DNA from: Mycolicibacterium sp. TUM20985 | Lineage (GTDB): Bacteria; Actinomycetota; Actinomycetes; Mycobacteriales; Mycobacteriaceae | Assembly (NCBI RefSeq): GCF_030295745.1 | Contig: NZ_AP027291.1 | Coordinates: 1,922,001-1,986,000 of the forward strand | Length of the DNA: 64,000 nucleotides | Direction: 5' to 3' | Translations under genes and position numbers: made by a program | The notes under the pieces: generated by a model | Told to the model about the DNA's origin: nothing | Databases searched by the model: none | The model's input: only the letters and a program-made list of their open reading frames with translations | In this document: positions 51,619-61,324 of the stretch, one piece after another | How positions within the stretch are numbered: position 1 is the first letter of the stretch | Layout of the letters: each line of letters begins with the position of its first letter

Positions 51619-52647
51619 ATGCACCACTTCCTCCCCGCCACGCCGTCGACGGTGCACTGGGGTTTCTTCGATCCCAGACTCGAGCCGGTGATCACCGTCG
51701 CCTCGGGGGATCTCGTGCAGCTCGAGACGCTGACCCACCACGCGGGCGACGCCCCCGACCTCCTCATGGACCCCGGCATCGCCGCCGTCTTCGATGAGGT
51801 CACCGACCGCGGGCCAGGACCACACCTGCTCACCGGGCCAATCGCCGTGGAAGGTGCCCGACCGGGTGACGTCCTGCAGGTGGACATCCTCGAGGCGGTT
51901 CCACGGCTGCCCTACGGATCCAACCTGGCCGCGCACTGGGGCCACCTCTACGACGCGGTGCCGGGCGAACGAGTCACGGTCTACGAGTTCGACGCCCATG
52001 CCCTCACTGGCCGCGCACTCTTCGGCTACGACTGGACGGTGACACCGCTGGCCGATCAACCCGGGACCATCGTCGCTCCGGATCCCGCGACGCGCGAACC
52101 TGCGCTGGCAGGCGTCGTCATCCCGCTGCGCCCGCACTTCGGGACCATGGGGGTGGCTCCTCGCGAACCGCAGCGGGTGTCGTCGGTGCCGCCGGGGGAT
52201 CACGGCGGCAACGTCGACAATTGGCGCATCGGCGCGGGCGGGCGCATGTACTACCCGGTCCAGGTTCCCGGGGGACTGCTGTCGGTGGGGGACCCGCACG
52301 TCTCGCAGGGCGACGGGGAGATCAGCGGCACGGCGTTGGAAGCGTCCCTGAACGGGTTGCTGCGCTTGACCATTCGACGCGATCTGCCGTTCACCGTCCC
52401 GGTGCTCGAGACGGCGACGGAGCTGTTGGTACACGGTTTCGGCGACACCCTCGACGCGGCGATGAAGGCAGCGGCGCTGCGGACCCTCGGCGTCCTCGAG
52501 CGCAGTTTCGGCCTGTCGCGCAAGGATGCGTACTCGTTCATGTCGGTGGCCGTCGACTTCACGGTCACCCAGGTCGTCGACCAACGTCAGGGTGTCCACG
52601 GTCGCATCGACAAGCGGTGCTTCCCGAGTTGGCCACTCGTCGCGTGA
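51619..52647 (+). CDS. Acetamidase/formamidase family protein
   Basis: 342 residues from the ATG at 51619 (MHHFLPATPSTVHWGF). The FmdA/AmdA family is clear from GPIAVEGARPGDVLQVDIL, HFGTMGVAP, PPGDHGGNVD and GDPHVSQGDGEISGTALE, which carry the metal ligands. It hydrolyses small amides such as formamide or acetamide to ammonia and the acid. The RidA gene is coupled to its end by GTGA. A different gene from the classical inducible acetamidase, whose regulators are not here. Confidence 0.9.
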   Translation: MHHFLPATPSTVHWGFFDPRLEPVITVASGDLVQLETLTHHAGDAPDLLMDPGIAAVFDEVTDRGPGPHLLTGPIAVEGARPGDVLQVDILEAVPRLPYGSNLAAHWGHLYDAVPGERVTVYEFDAHALTGRALFGYDWTVTPLADQPGTIVAPDPATREPALAGVVIPLRPHFGTMGVAPREPQRVSSVPPGDHGGNVDNWRIGAGGRMYYPVQVPGGLLSVGDPHVSQGDGEISGTALEASLNGLLRLTIRRDLPFTVPVLETATELLVHGFGDTLDAAMKAAALRTLGVLERSFGLSRKDAYSFMSVAVDFTVTQVVDQRQGVHGRIDKRCFPSWPLVA

Positions 52648-53048
52648 CCGGCATCCGCGCCTTTACGTTCAGCCCGGCGGACGGTGTGCCGCCGGGCGTC
52701 GCGCCGTTCGTCCACGCCACCGCGGCGGGCCAGACGCTGTACGTCACCGGGCAGATGCCCACCGGGGTGGACGGCGCGGTGGTCGGTGCCGACGTGGACG
52801 CGCAGACGGATCAGGTGCTGCACAACCTCTCTCGCGTCACCGAGCTGTGCGGGGGAGGGCTGGCCGACGTCGTCTCGGTGCGTGCGTACCTGATGGACTG
52901 GGCCGACTACGACGCCTTCAACGTCGCCTACGCCGCATGGTTTCCGGAACGGCTGCCATCGCGGACGTGTGTCGGGGTGACGGGCCTCGCCGTCGGTGCG
53001 CTGGTCGAAATCGACTGGGTGTGCTGGCGCGAAGCCGGGTGGGGTTAG
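52644..53048 (+). CDS. RidA/YjgF family protein
   Basis: 134 residues from a GTG overlapping the acetamidase stop. TLYVTGQMPTGVDG, QTDQVLHNL and RTCVGVTGLAVGALVEID follow the RidA pattern, but the arginine of the canonical deaminase site (normally in RxxVxxxxLP) appears as SRTCVGVTGL, so enamine/imine deamination is plausible but not certain. Coupling to an amidase suggests the pair processes nitrogenous metabolites. Confidence 0.85.
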   Translation: MTGIRAFTFSPADGVPPGVAPFVHATAAGQTLYVTGQMPTGVDGAVVGADVDAQTDQVLHNLSRVTELCGGGLADVVSVRAYLMDWADYDAFNVAYAAWFPERLPSRTCVGVTGLAVGALVEIDWVCWREAGWG

Positions 53049-53143
53049 ACACGTTCATCCACAGAGCGACTTTCATCCACAGCCCATGACCGATGGCCGT
53101 GGGAAGCGCCGGTGGTGTCCACCGCCCCGCCTACCGTCACGGC

Positions 53144-53971
53144 ATGCGTACCGAACGACCGGTCGACAGGGCAGAGCGCCGCCTGGCCGGACCACGAACC
53201 TCCGACGAGACTGCCTCCGAGGCCTCCGCCGACGGCGAGGAGTCCGACACCTCGCTGTCACGATGGCTGCCGGAGACCACGGGGGGTGGGGCGGCCGGTT
53301 GGCTCGCGACGGTGCGCGCCGACCCGGGTCGAGCCGGGGTCGTCGGACTCGGGGTCGTCGGGGTGGTCGCTGTGCTGGTCACGGTATTCACGCTGATGCG
53401 GGACGACGGTCCCGCGGTCACCTCGGCGAAGTTTCCTCCGGTGCAGATGATTTCGTCGACACAGCCAGCCGCACCGACGGGCGAGCCGGCGAACGGGCAG
53501 GTCGTCGTCAGCGTGGTCGGCCTGGTGCACCAACCCGGTCTGGTGACCCTCGGGGCGGGTGCCCGCATCGCGGATGCGCTGACCGCTGCCGGCGGTCCGC
53601 TGGACGGTGCCGATCTGGTCGGCATCAACATGGCCCGGCGACTCGGTGACGGGGAGCAGATCGTCGTCGGTCTGTCGTCGCCGCCCGGTGCGCCGCCGGC
53701 CATGGGCAGTTCCGTCACCTCACCGCCCGAGGCGGCGCCGGCCTCGGCCGTGCCCGGCGAGAAGCCCTCCGCCCCAGACGGTTTGGTGGATCTGAACACG
53801 GCGACCCTCGACCAGCTCGACACCCTGCCGGGCGTTGGTCCCGTCACCGCCGCGGCGATCATCGCGTGGCGGGACGCCAATGGGCGGTTCGCGGGCGTGG
53901 ATCAACTCGGTGAGGTCGACGGTATCGGCCCGGCCCGGCTGGAGAAGTTGCGTGCGCTGGTCAGGGTGTGA
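53144..53971 (+). CDS. comEA: ComEA family DNA-binding/uptake protein
   Basis: 275 residues from the ATG at 53144 (MRTERPVDRA); an earlier in-frame start at 53093 is less likely. A cytoplasmic N-terminus of ~60 residues precedes one transmembrane helix (~64-85). Outside are an SLBB domain (VVSVVGLVHQPGLVTL), a proline/alanine-rich linker, and two helix-hairpin-helix motifs at the C-terminus (DQLDTLPGVGPVTAAAI, LGEVDGIGPARLEKL). It would bind DNA at the cell surface. Coupled to comEC by GTGA, as in Rv2415c-Rv2414c. Confidence 0.92.
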   Translation: MRTERPVDRAERRLAGPRTSDETASEASADGEESDTSLSRWLPETTGGGAAGWLATVRADPGRAGVVGLGVVGVVAVLVTVFTLMRDDGPAVTSAKFPPVQMISSTQPAAPTGEPANGQVVVSVVGLVHQPGLVTLGAGARIADALTAAGGPLDGADLVGINMARRLGDGEQIVVGLSSPPGAPPAMGSSVTSPPEAAPASAVPGEKPSAPDGLVDLNTATLDQLDTLPGVGPVTAAAIIAWRDANGRFAGVDQLGEVDGIGPARLEKLRALVRV

Positions 53972-55509
53972 CGACGAACCCGTCTGTCACCACCACGCCC
54001 GACGTGCGTCTGGTGCCCGCCGCACTGACCAGTTGGGCGGTCACCGCGGCGGGCATCGTGTGGAGTCCGTCGGTGTCCGTGGCGGTGGCGATGGTCGCGG
54101 TATTCGCAGCGGCGGTGCTCGGGTGGCGACTGCGTTGCCGCTCGACGGTCGTCGTCGCCACGTGGCCGGCCGTGCTTGCCGTCGGGGTGGTCGGGGCATC
54201 GTTCGCCGCGGCCGTGGCCCTCCGGGTGGACGACGTGCGGCACCACCCCGTCGCCTCGCGGTACGGCACGACGGCGCTGGTCGTCGTCGTACCCAGCGAG
54301 TCGCCCCGGTCCCTCGGCGCCACCCGAATGATGTTCCGCGGCACGTTGTCCTGGCTCGATGGTCAACAGACCGGTGGTCGCGTCGTGGTGTTCGCGTCGG
54401 CCACCGACTACGAGGGTCTGACGGCGGGTCGGCCGGTGGCCTTCCTGGCGGGGATCTCGCGGCCGACGCGGCGCGATCTGTCGGTGGCGGTGTTGATCGC
54501 CGCCGGCAGGCCGACACTGGGGACGGCGAGCGCGATCCAACGCGCAGCGGCCGGGGTGCGGTCCGACTTCGCCGTCGCGGCACGGTCGGTGCTGCCCGCC
54601 GACCAGGCGGCGATGTTGCCCGCCCTGGTGCTGGGGGACACGTCCGCTCTGAGCAACGACGCGGTCGGCGAGTTCCGGGCGGCGGGGTTGACGCACCTGA
54701 CGGCCGTGTCGGGGGCCAACGTGACGATCGTGTGCGGCGCGGTGCTGCTGGCGGCGGGGCTGGCCGGTCCGCGGATGGCCGTCGCGTTGGCAGCCGTGGC
54801 ACTGGCGGCCTTCGTCGTGGTGGTGGAGCCGTCGGCGAGTGTGCTGCGCGCTGCGGTGATGGGTGCGATCGCCCTCTTCGCGGTGGTCTCGCGGCGGCGG
54901 CGACAAGCGATCCCCGCGTTGTCGGCGTGCGTTCTCGTGCTCCTGGTCGTGGCCCCCGAACTCGCCGTCGACCTCGGGTTCGCGTTGTCGGTATCGGCCA
55001 CCGCCGCGTTGGTCGTCATCGCGCCGGTGTGGTCGCGTCGACTCGTCGATCGCGGCTGGCCGGAACCGCTGGCGGCCGGGGTGAGCGTCGCGATGGCGGC
55101 CCAGCTCGTCACGGCACCGCTCGTCGCGGGGATCTCGGGCCAGGTCAGCATGGTGTCGGTCCTCGCGAATCTGGCTGTTGCCATGGTCATTCCGCCGATC
55201 ACCGTGATCGGTACCGCGGCGGCCGCGCTGACGGTGCCGTGGCCCGCCGCGGCGGAGCTGATGATCCGGTTCACGGGGCCGGAACTGTGGTGGCTGGGCA
55301 GGGTCGCGCACTGGACGTCGGCAGTCCCCGGTGCGGTCGTCACGGTGCCGTCGGGCTGGCCTGGCGTGGTGACCGTCGCGACCGCCTGCGTGGCCGCGGT
55401 GGTGTCGTGGCGCTGGAGGTGGGGACGCGTCATGGTGGGTGCGGCGGCGGCATGTCTGATCGCGTGGTCGCTGTCGGGGCACGATGTGAATCGCGTCGGT
55501 GCGGCGTGA
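53968..55509 (+). CDS. comEC: ComEC/Rec2 family competence membrane protein
   Basis: 513 residues. An N-terminal hydrophobic region precedes an OB-like soluble part, and then comes the competence domain, with LTHLTAVSGANVTIVCG and about nine or ten transmembrane helices. The C-terminal metallo-beta-lactamase domain of Bacillus ComEC is missing; mycobacterial versions are about this length, so this is not a truncation. It would form the DNA channel. Natural competence in mycobacteria is unproven. Confidence 0.92.
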   Translation: MTTNPSVTTTPDVRLVPAALTSWAVTAAGIVWSPSVSVAVAMVAVFAAAVLGWRLRCRSTVVVATWPAVLAVGVVGASFAAAVALRVDDVRHHPVASRYGTTALVVVVPSESPRSLGATRMMFRGTLSWLDGQQTGGRVVVFASATDYEGLTAGRPVAFLAGISRPTRRDLSVAVLIAAGRPTLGTASAIQRAAAGVRSDFAVAARSVLPADQAAMLPALVLGDTSALSNDAVGEFRAAGLTHLTAVSGANVTIVCGAVLLAAGLAGPRMAVALAAVALAAFVVVVEPSASVLRAAVMGAIALFAVVSRRRRQAIPALSACVLVLLVVAPELAVDLGFALSVSATAALVVIAPVWSRRLVDRGWPEPLAAGVSVAMAAQLVTAPLVAGISGQVSMVSVLANLAVAMVIPPITVIGTAAAALTVPWPAAAELMIRFTGPELWWLGRVAHWTSAVPGAVVTVPSGWPGVVTVATACVAAVVSWRWRWGRVMVGAAAACLIAWSLSGHDVNRVGAA

Positions 55510-55521
55510 CACCATCGGGGC

Positions 55522-56475
55522 GTGAGCCAACTGCACCTGGTGCTGGGTGATGAAGACCTCCTCGTCGACCGCGCCATCGCCGACGTGCTGCGCGCCGCTC
55601 GCAAGGAGGCCGGTACCCAGCAAGTACCCGTCGACCGCATGCGGGCCGGTGAGGTCAGCACCAATGAACTCGCCGAACTGCTCAGCCCCTCACTGTTCGC
55701 CGACGAACGGGTCGTGGTGCTCGAGGCGGCCGCCGAGGCGGGCAAGGACGCCGTGGCGCTCATTGCCGGCGCGGCCGCCGACCTTCAACCGGGCACCGTG
55801 CTCGTCATCGTGCACTCCGGCGCGGGCCGCGCCAAGGCGCTAGCCGATCAGTTGAAGACGCTCGGCGCCGAGGTGCACCCCTGCGCGAAGATCACCAAGG
55901 CCGGTGAGCGGGCCGACTTCGTCCGCCGCGAATTTCGCACCCTCAAGGTCAAGGTCGGAGACGACACGGTCACCGCGGTGCTCGACGCCGTGGGCTCCGA
56001 CATCCGCGAACTCGCCGCCGCCTGCTCACAGCTCGTCGCCGATACCGGCGGCGAGGTCGATGCCGCGGCGGTGCGCCGCTATCACAGCGGAAAGGCGGAG
56101 GTGAAGGGCTTCGACATCGCCGACAAGGCGGTGACGGGTGACGTCGCGGGGGCGGCCGAGGCGCTGCGCTGGGCGATGATCGGCGGGGAACCGCACGTCG
56201 TGCTGGCCGATGCGTTGGCCGAAGCGGTGCACGCCATCGCGCGGGTGGGTCCGCTGTCGGGCGATCCGTACCGGCTGGCCGGTGAACTGGGCATGCCGCC
56301 GTGGCGGGTGCAGAAGGCGCAGAAGCAGTCCAGGCGCTGGTCGCGGGACTCGGTGGCCGAGGCGATGCGGCTGGTGGCAGCGTTGAACGCCGACGTCAAG
56401 GGCGCAGCAGCCGACCCCGACTATGCGCTGGAATCAGCGGTGCGGAAGGTGGCCGAACTGGCCGGGGGGCACTAG
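55522..56475 (+). CDS. holA: DNA polymerase III subunit delta
   Basis: 317 residues. [18 protein letters not shown] at the N-terminus, the [12 protein letters not shown] core and the C-terminal [13 protein letters not shown] segment are typical of HolA. It is the clamp-loader subunit that opens the beta clamp. It starts at a GTG 12 bp after comEC and ends 1 bp from the convergent rpsT, the same order as M. tuberculosis Rv2414c-Rv2413c-rpsT. Confidence 0.94.
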   Translation: MSQLHLVLGDEDLLVDRAIADVLRAARKEAGTQQVPVDRMRAGEVSTNELAELLSPSLFADERVVVLEAAAEAGKDAVALIAGAAADLQPGTVLVIVHSGAGRAKALADQLKTLGAEVHPCAKITKAGERADFVRREFRTLKVKVGDDTVTAVLDAVGSDIRELAAACSQLVADTGGEVDAAAVRRYHSGKAEVKGFDIADKAVTGDVAGAAEALRWAMIGGEPHVVLADALAEAVHAIARVGPLSGDPYRLAGELGMPPWRVQKAQKQSRRWSRDSVAEAMRLVAALNADVKGAAADPDYALESAVRKVAELAGGH

Positions 56476-56476
56476 C

Positions 56477-56737
56477 TCAGAGCTTGTGGAGCGCAGTCGC
56501 CAGCGCGGACTTCTTGTTCGCCGCCTGGTTCTTGTGGATGACGCCCTTGCTGGCGGCCTTGTCCAGCTTGCGGCTGGTGGTGGCCAGCAGTTCGGCGGCC
56601 TTGTCCTTCTCGCCGGCGTCGATCGCCGCGCGGAAGCCGCGGACAGCCGTGCGGAGAGCGGACTTCACCGACTGGTTGCGCAGACGCGCGCGCTCGTTGG
56701 TGAGAATGCGCTTCTGCTGCGACTTGATGTTGGCCAC
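56477..56737 (-). CDS. rpsT: 30S ribosomal protein S20
   Basis: 86 residues starting [20 protein letters not shown] after the initiator, with the C-terminal [17 protein letters not shown] signature. GTG start with AAAGGAA 7-8 nt upstream on this strand. It binds 16S rRNA in the 30S subunit. Divergent from the ATP-grasp gene; the 157-bp gap carries its promoter. Confidence 0.97.
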   Translation of the reverse strand: MANIKSQQKRILTNERARLRNQSVKSALRTAVRGFRAAIDAGEKDKAAELLATTSRKLDKAASKGVIHKNQAANKKSALATALHKL

Positions 56738-56894
56738 GCGTAAGTTCCTTTGCGAATATCAGCTGGGTTTACCAAAGTGTTGCGGGCGCCCGGCAGGAGA
56801 GCCAGCGGGCAGCAAGGGATGAGGTTACCAGCGCGGTAGGGAAATCCCCAAAGCGGCGTGGCCTGGCCTGCCGAAACGAAATGGTTGGGGCAGC

Positions 56895-58598
56895 ATGTCC
56901 ATCGTGAGCCTTCGAACCCTGCCTGCGGATGGTGCCCGTTCGGGGCGCAAGACCGCGTCCGCGTCCACACGTCACGATGGCATCTTCGTTGGGTACAACA
57001 ACGTCGGCGACTATTCCAAGGCGTTCGACGAGATGTTCGACGCGCAGGGCAACGTCCGCGGCCCCTACAAGGGCATCTTCGCCGAGCTCGCGCCGTCGGA
57101 CGCCTCCGAACTGGCGGCCCGATCCGAGGCGCTGGGACGCGCGTTCATCGACCAAGGCATCACCTTCTCGCTGTCGGGCCAAGAGCGTCCGTTCCCCCTG
57201 GACCTGGTCCCGCGGGTGATCTCGGCCGCCGAGTGGTCCCGGCTCGAGCGCGGTATCAAGCAGCGGGTCAAGGCGCTGGAGATGTTCCTCGACGACATCT
57301 ACGGCGAGCAGGAGATCCTGCGCGACGGTGTCATCCCCCGACGCTTGATCACCTCCTGTGAGCACTTCCACCGCGAGGCGGCGGGGATCGTCCCGCCCAA
57401 CGGGGTGCGCATTCACGTGGCGGGCATCGACCTGGTGCGTGACGGCCAGGGCACCTTCCGGGTGCTCGAGGACAACCTGCGGTCTCCCTCGGGGGTGTCC
57501 TACGTGATGGAGAACCGCCGCACCATGGCGCGGGTGTTCCCCAACCTGTTCGCCACGCATCGCGTACGGGCGGTCGGCGACTACGCCTCGCACCTCCTGC
57601 TCGCGTTGCGCAAGGCCGCGGCGTCGAACGAGGCCGACCCCACGGTCGTCGTCCTCACTCCCGGCGTCTACAACTCGGCCTACTTCGAGCACTCGCTGCT
57701 GGCCCGCCAGATGGGTGTCGAACTCGTCGAGGGGCGCGATCTGTTCTGCCGCGACAACACCGTGTACATGCGGACCACCGAGGGTGAGCGGCAGGTCGAC
57801 GTCATCTACCGGCGCATCGACGACGAGTTCCTCGACCCCATGCACTTCAAGCCCGACTCGGTCCTCGGGGTGGCGGGCCTCCTCAACGCCGCCCGCGCCG
57901 GCAACGTGGTCATCTCCAGCGCAATCGGCAACGGGGTCGGCGACGACAAGCTCGTCTACTGCTACGTCCCGACGATCGTCGAGTACTACCTCGGCGAGAA
58001 GCTGGCGTTGGCCAACGTGGACACGTTCCGCTGCTGGCTCGACGACGAACGGGAGGAGGTGCTCGATCGGATCGACGAACTCGTCATCAAACCCGTCGAG
58101 GGTTCTGGCGGGTACGGCATCGTCTTCGGTCCGAGCGCCACGGAGAAGGAACTCGCGACGATCACCAAGAAGGTCCGCAACGACCCGCGCGGTTGGATCG
58201 CCCAGCCCGTCGTGCAGCTGTCCACGGTGCCGACCCAGATCGGTGACAACCTCGCCCCACGCCACGTCGACCTCCGACCGTTCGCCGTCAACGACGGTGA
58301 CGACGTCTGGGTGTTGCCCGGCGGCCTCACGCGGGTGGCGCTACCGGAGGGGTCGCTGGTGGTGAACTCCAGCCAGGGCGGCGGCTCGAAGGACACCTGG
58401 GTGCTTGCGTCGCGGACGTCGGTGGCCGACCGTGAACTCGCGGCGGCGGAGGTGGTGCGCGCCCTACCGAAGACGGGCAAGGGGTCCAAACCGGAGAAGA
58501 ACGGCGACGGCTCGCCACAGCAGCAGCAACAGCCCCAGGCCACCAGCCCCCAGGAAGAGCAGCAACAGCAGCAGCAACAGCAACAGGCGGTGAACTGA
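56895..58598 (+). CDS. Circularly permuted type 2 ATP-grasp protein (Rv2411c type)
   Basis: 567 residues. YSKAFDEMFDAQGNVRGPYK near the N-terminus, RVLEDNLRSPSGVSYVMENR, and KPVEGSGGYGIVFGPSA mark the permuted ATP-grasp family, expected to ligate a carboxylate to an amine using ATP. The last ~45 residues are a low-complexity glutamine-rich tail. The ATG has GGGGCAG upstream. It is followed, with a TGATG overlap, by the alpha-E gene and then a transglutaminase gene. The three are conserved together in many bacteria and are thought to form a peptide-modifying system, function unproven. Confidence 0.9.
   Translation: MSIVSLRTLPADGARSGRKTASASTRHDGIFVGYNNVGDYSKAFDEMFDAQGNVRGPYKGIFAELAPSDASELAARSEALGRAFIDQGITFSLSGQERPFPLDLVPRVISAAEWSRLERGIKQRVKALEMFLDDIYGEQEILRDGVIPRRLITSCEHFHREAAGIVPPNGVRIHVAGIDLVRDGQGTFRVLEDNLRSPSGVSYVMENRRTMARVFPNLFATHRVRAVGDYASHLLLALRKAAASNEADPTVVVLTPGVYNSAYFEHSLLARQMGVELVEGRDLFCRDNTVYMRTTEGERQVDVIYRRIDDEFLDPMHFKPDSVLGVAGLLNAARAGNVVISSAIGNGVGDDKLVYCYVPTIVEYYLGEKLALANVDTFRCWLDDEREEVLDRIDELVIKPVEGSGGYGIVFGPSATEKELATITKKVRNDPRGWIAQPVVQLSTVPTQIGDNLAPRHVDLRPFAVNDGDDVWVLPGGLTRVALPEGSLVVNSSQGGGSKDTWVLASRTSVADRELAAAEVVRALPKTGKGSKPEKNGDGSPQQQQQPQATSPQEEQQQQQQQQQAVN
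58518..58593 (+). repeat. CAG/CAA codon repeat encoding a polyglutamine tail
   Basis: Two runs of CAG and CAA codons, separated by a proline-rich stretch, encode the C-terminus of the ATP-grasp protein (QQQQQPQ, then EEQ followed by eight Q). Mixed CAG/CAA use argues for selection on the glutamine run rather than only slippage. Confidence 0.8.
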
Positions 58599-59578
58599 TG
58601 CTCGCCCGCAACGCGGAATCGCTCTACTGGATCGGCCGCTACGTCGAACGCGCCGACGACACTGCCCGCATCCTCGACGTCACGGTCCACCAGCTGCTCG
58701 AGGACTCCAGCGTCGACCCCGACCAGGCGTCGCGAACGCTGTTGAACGTGCTCGGCATCGAAGCGCCGGAGAACGAGGCGCTCGACCTCTGGTCACTGAC
58801 CGACCTGGTGGCGTTCAGCCGAGATAGCCACGGCGGCTGCTCGATCGTCGACTCGATCTCTGCTGCACGCGAGAATGCCCGCGGCGCAAGGGAAGTCACG
58901 TCGACCGAGATCTGGGAGTGCCTCAACACCACCTACAATGCGCTCCCCGAGCGGGAACGCGCCGCCAAGCGCCTCGGGCCGCACGAGTTCCTGTCCTACG
59001 TCGAGGGGCGCGCCGCCCAGTTCGCCGGCTTGGCCGACTCCACGCTCTCCCGCGACGACGGCTACCGCTTCATGGTGCTGGGACGCGCCATCGAACGCGT
59101 CGACATGATCGTGCGGTTGTTGCTGTCCCGCGTCGGCGACAGCGCATCCTCACCCGCGTGGGTGACGGTGCTGCGGTCCGCGGGCGCCCACGACACCTAC
59201 CTGCGTACCTACCGCGGCGTCCTCGACGCCACCCGGGTGGTCGAGTTCATGATGCTCGACCGGCTGTTTCCCCGGTCCATCATGTACTCGCTGCGGCTCG
59301 CCGAGCACAGCCTCGACGAACTCCACCACCGCAGGCTGAATCGCGTCGGGGCGACGGCGGAGGCGCAGCGTCTGCTGGGCCGGGCCCGCAGCGAGTTGGA
59401 GTTCCTGCGACCGGGGGTGCTGCTCGAATCGCTCGAGGAGCGACTCGGTGCGCTGCAAACCACGTGCGCCGACGTCGGAGAAGCCTTGGCGCTGGAGTAC
59501 TTCTACTCGGCGCCGTGGGTGGCCTGGACCGATGCGGGTCGCGACGGCTTCGCCGTCATCGAGGAGGGTGAGGTCTGA
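58598..59578 (+). CDS. Alpha-E domain protein (Rv2410c type)
   Basis: 326 residues, largely helical and rich in charged residues: MLARNAESLYWIGRYVERAD at the N-terminus and later LGRAIERVDMIVRLLL are the repeated alpha-E elements. Always found beside the permuted ATP-grasp gene and a transglutaminase, it may act as a carrier or partner of the ligase. ATG overlaps the preceding stop by one base (TGATG). Confidence 0.9.
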   Translation: MLARNAESLYWIGRYVERADDTARILDVTVHQLLEDSSVDPDQASRTLLNVLGIEAPENEALDLWSLTDLVAFSRDSHGGCSIVDSISAARENARGAREVTSTEIWECLNTTYNALPERERAAKRLGPHEFLSYVEGRAAQFAGLADSTLSRDDGYRFMVLGRAIERVDMIVRLLLSRVGDSASSPAWVTVLRSAGAHDTYLRTYRGVLDATRVVEFMMLDRLFPRSIMYSLRLAEHSLDELHHRRLNRVGATAEAQRLLGRARSELEFLRPGVLLESLEERLGALQTTCADVGEALALEYFYSAPWVAWTDAGRDGFAVIEEGEV

Positions 59579-59579
59579 G

Positions 59580-60419
59580 ATGTGGCGTATGCGCGTCATC
59601 CACGCCACCGGCTACGCCTACAAGTCGCCGGTCACCGCGTCGTTCAACGAGGCCCGACTCACCCCGCGGTCGGACTCCCGCCAGAACGTCGTCCTCAATC
59701 GCGTCGAGACCGTCCCGGCCACGCGGTCCTACCGATACGTCGACTACTGGGGAACCGCCGTCACGGCCTTCGACCTGCACGCCCCACACACCGAGCTGGA
59801 GGTGACGGCCTCCTCGGTCGTCGAGACCGACAAGGGTGAGCTGCCGAAGGATCGGGTCGGCTGGGAGGAGTTGGGCTCGGAGGCGGTGAAGGACCGCTTC
59901 GACGAGTACCTGGCGCCGTCGGCGTACACGCCTGTCAGCAAGCGCATGGCGCGCGTGGGCGAACGGATCGCCAAGTACCAGGATCCCCAGGCGGCGATCA
60001 TCGAGGCGTCGCAGTGGGTGCACGCCGAGCTGGCCTACGTGCCGGGGACCACCGGTGTGCACTCATCGGGTCTCGACGCGCTCCGCGAGGGTAAGGGCGT
60101 CTGCCAGGACTACGCCCACCTCACGCTGATTCTGTTGCGCAGCATGGGGATTCCGGCGCGCTACGTGTCGGGCTACCTGCATCCGAACGCCAAGGCGAAG
60201 GTGGGCGACACCATCGACGGTCAGAGCCACGCCTGGATTCAGGCCTGGACCGGTGGCTGGTGGAACTACGACCCCACCAACGACAAGGAGATCAGCGAGC
60301 AGTACATCAGCGTCGGCATGGGCCGGGACTACCACGACGTCACGCCGCTCAAGGGCATCTACTCGGGGGAGGGATCCACCGACCTCGACGTGGTCGTGGA
60401 GATCACCCGGCTGGCGTGA
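59580..60419 (+). CDS. Transglutaminase-like cysteine protease family protein (Rv2409c type)
   Basis: 279 residues from ATG at 59580, one base after the alpha-E stop; the longer upstream frame is a shadow. The triad is C175 (GVCQDYAHL), H217 (SHAWIQAW) and D231 (NYDPTND). N-terminal ~100 residues are the Bact_transglu_N domain ([16 protein letters not shown]). Probably cleaves or transfers amide bonds made by the ATP-grasp partner. No signal peptide, so cytosolic. Its end overlaps the convergent MBL gene by 17 bp. Confidence 0.92.
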   Translation: MWRMRVIHATGYAYKSPVTASFNEARLTPRSDSRQNVVLNRVETVPATRSYRYVDYWGTAVTAFDLHAPHTELEVTASSVVETDKGELPKDRVGWEELGSEAVKDRFDEYLAPSAYTPVSKRMARVGERIAKYQDPQAAIIEASQWVHAELAYVPGTTGVHSSGLDALREGKGVCQDYAHLTLILLRSMGIPARYVSGYLHPNAKAKVGDTIDGQSHAWIQAWTGGWWNYDPTNDKEISEQYISVGMGRDYHDVTPLKGIYSGEGSTDLDVVVEITRLA

Positions 60420-61257
60420 CCGCCGTGCGCGCGGTGACGTCGACCCGGTGCAGATCGTCCCCGAGTTCGACTCTGCCGCCGAAGACGCTGGCCGCCAAGG
60501 CCCGCCAGGCCTCCTCCTGACCGGGCGCCAGCGGTGGCACGTAGTGCGTGAGGATCAACGTGTCGACGCCCGCGCGCTCCGCGGTGGCCGCAGCCTGTTC
60601 GACCGAGGAGTGATAGTCGAGGATGTCCTTGAGTCGCTGCTGCTGCACCATCGCGATGAGATCCGCGCGGATCACGGTGTGCACCAACGCGTCGGCGCCG
60701 GCGGCCAACTGATCGAGGGTCGCGCACGGCACCGAGTCACCGGCCAATACCACTGCGGCGCCCTCGAATTCGATCCGGAAGCCGATGGTGGGCTCGACCG
60801 GGCGGTGATCGGTGGGGGCGACCGCGATCCGGACGCCGTCGCGTCCCCACACCACGCCGTCGGTGACCTCCTCCACCTCGATGCTCGGCGGTTCGGTGAT
60901 GTCGGCGTGGTGGCCGATCCGGTAGCTGATGTCGGGCGCCAGAGCGTCCAACGTGGCGTCCACGACGGCCGCGGTCCCCGGCGGTCCGATCACCAGTAGG
61001 GGAGTGCGGACGAACGTGGTGACCCATCGGGTCGTGATGACGTCGGAGAGATCGGTGATGTGGTCACTGTGCAGGTGTGTCAGCAGCAGCGCCGTGATGT
61101 CGGCTGCGCCGACGCCGACCGCCGCGGCCCGCATCAGCACTCCGCGGCCGCAGTCCACCAGGAAGGTTTGATCACCCGCCCGCACCAGGGTCGACGGGCC
61201 GGCGCGGTTCGGATCCACCATCGGGCTGCCGGTGCCCAGCAGCGTCACATTGATCAT
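60403..61257 (-). CDS. MBL-fold metallohydrolase (Rv2407/RNase Z-like)
   Basis: 284 residues. The metal motif HLHSDH is at 61-66, with [19 protein letters not shown] at the N-terminus as in the RNase Z/ElaC and arylsulfatase-like MBL branch. Further ligands are in VLAGDS and LTHYVPP. It may process tRNA 3' ends or hydrolyse a small ester; relatives annotated RNase Z in mycobacteria occupy this position. Substrate not decidable. Confidence 0.85.
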   Translation of the reverse strand: MINVTLLGTGSPMVDPNRAGPSTLVRAGDQTFLVDCGRGVLMRAAAVGVGAADITALLLTHLHSDHITDLSDVITTRWVTTFVRTPLLVIGPPGTAAVVDATLDALAPDISYRIGHHADITEPPSIEVEEVTDGVVWGRDGVRIAVAPTDHRPVEPTIGFRIEFEGAAVVLAGDSVPCATLDQLAAGADALVHTVIRADLIAMVQQQRLKDILDYHSSVEQAAATAERAGVDTLILTHYVPPLAPGQEEAWRALAASVFGGRVELGDDLHRVDVTARTAVTPAG

Positions 61258-61324
61258 GACGTCATCCCTACCCGCTTCGGTGCGGCCGCGCAGCCCTACC
61301 GCCCGATCGACTGAGTTCGCCGCG

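Noticed and set aside
53968..55509. ComEC as a truncated pseudogene
   Set aside because: It lacks the beta-lactamase-like domain, but mycobacterial orthologues have this same length.
53902..55623. 573-codon open frame antisense to comEA/comEC
   Set aside because: Arg/His-rich translation with no domain; the plus-strand ComEC is unmistakable.
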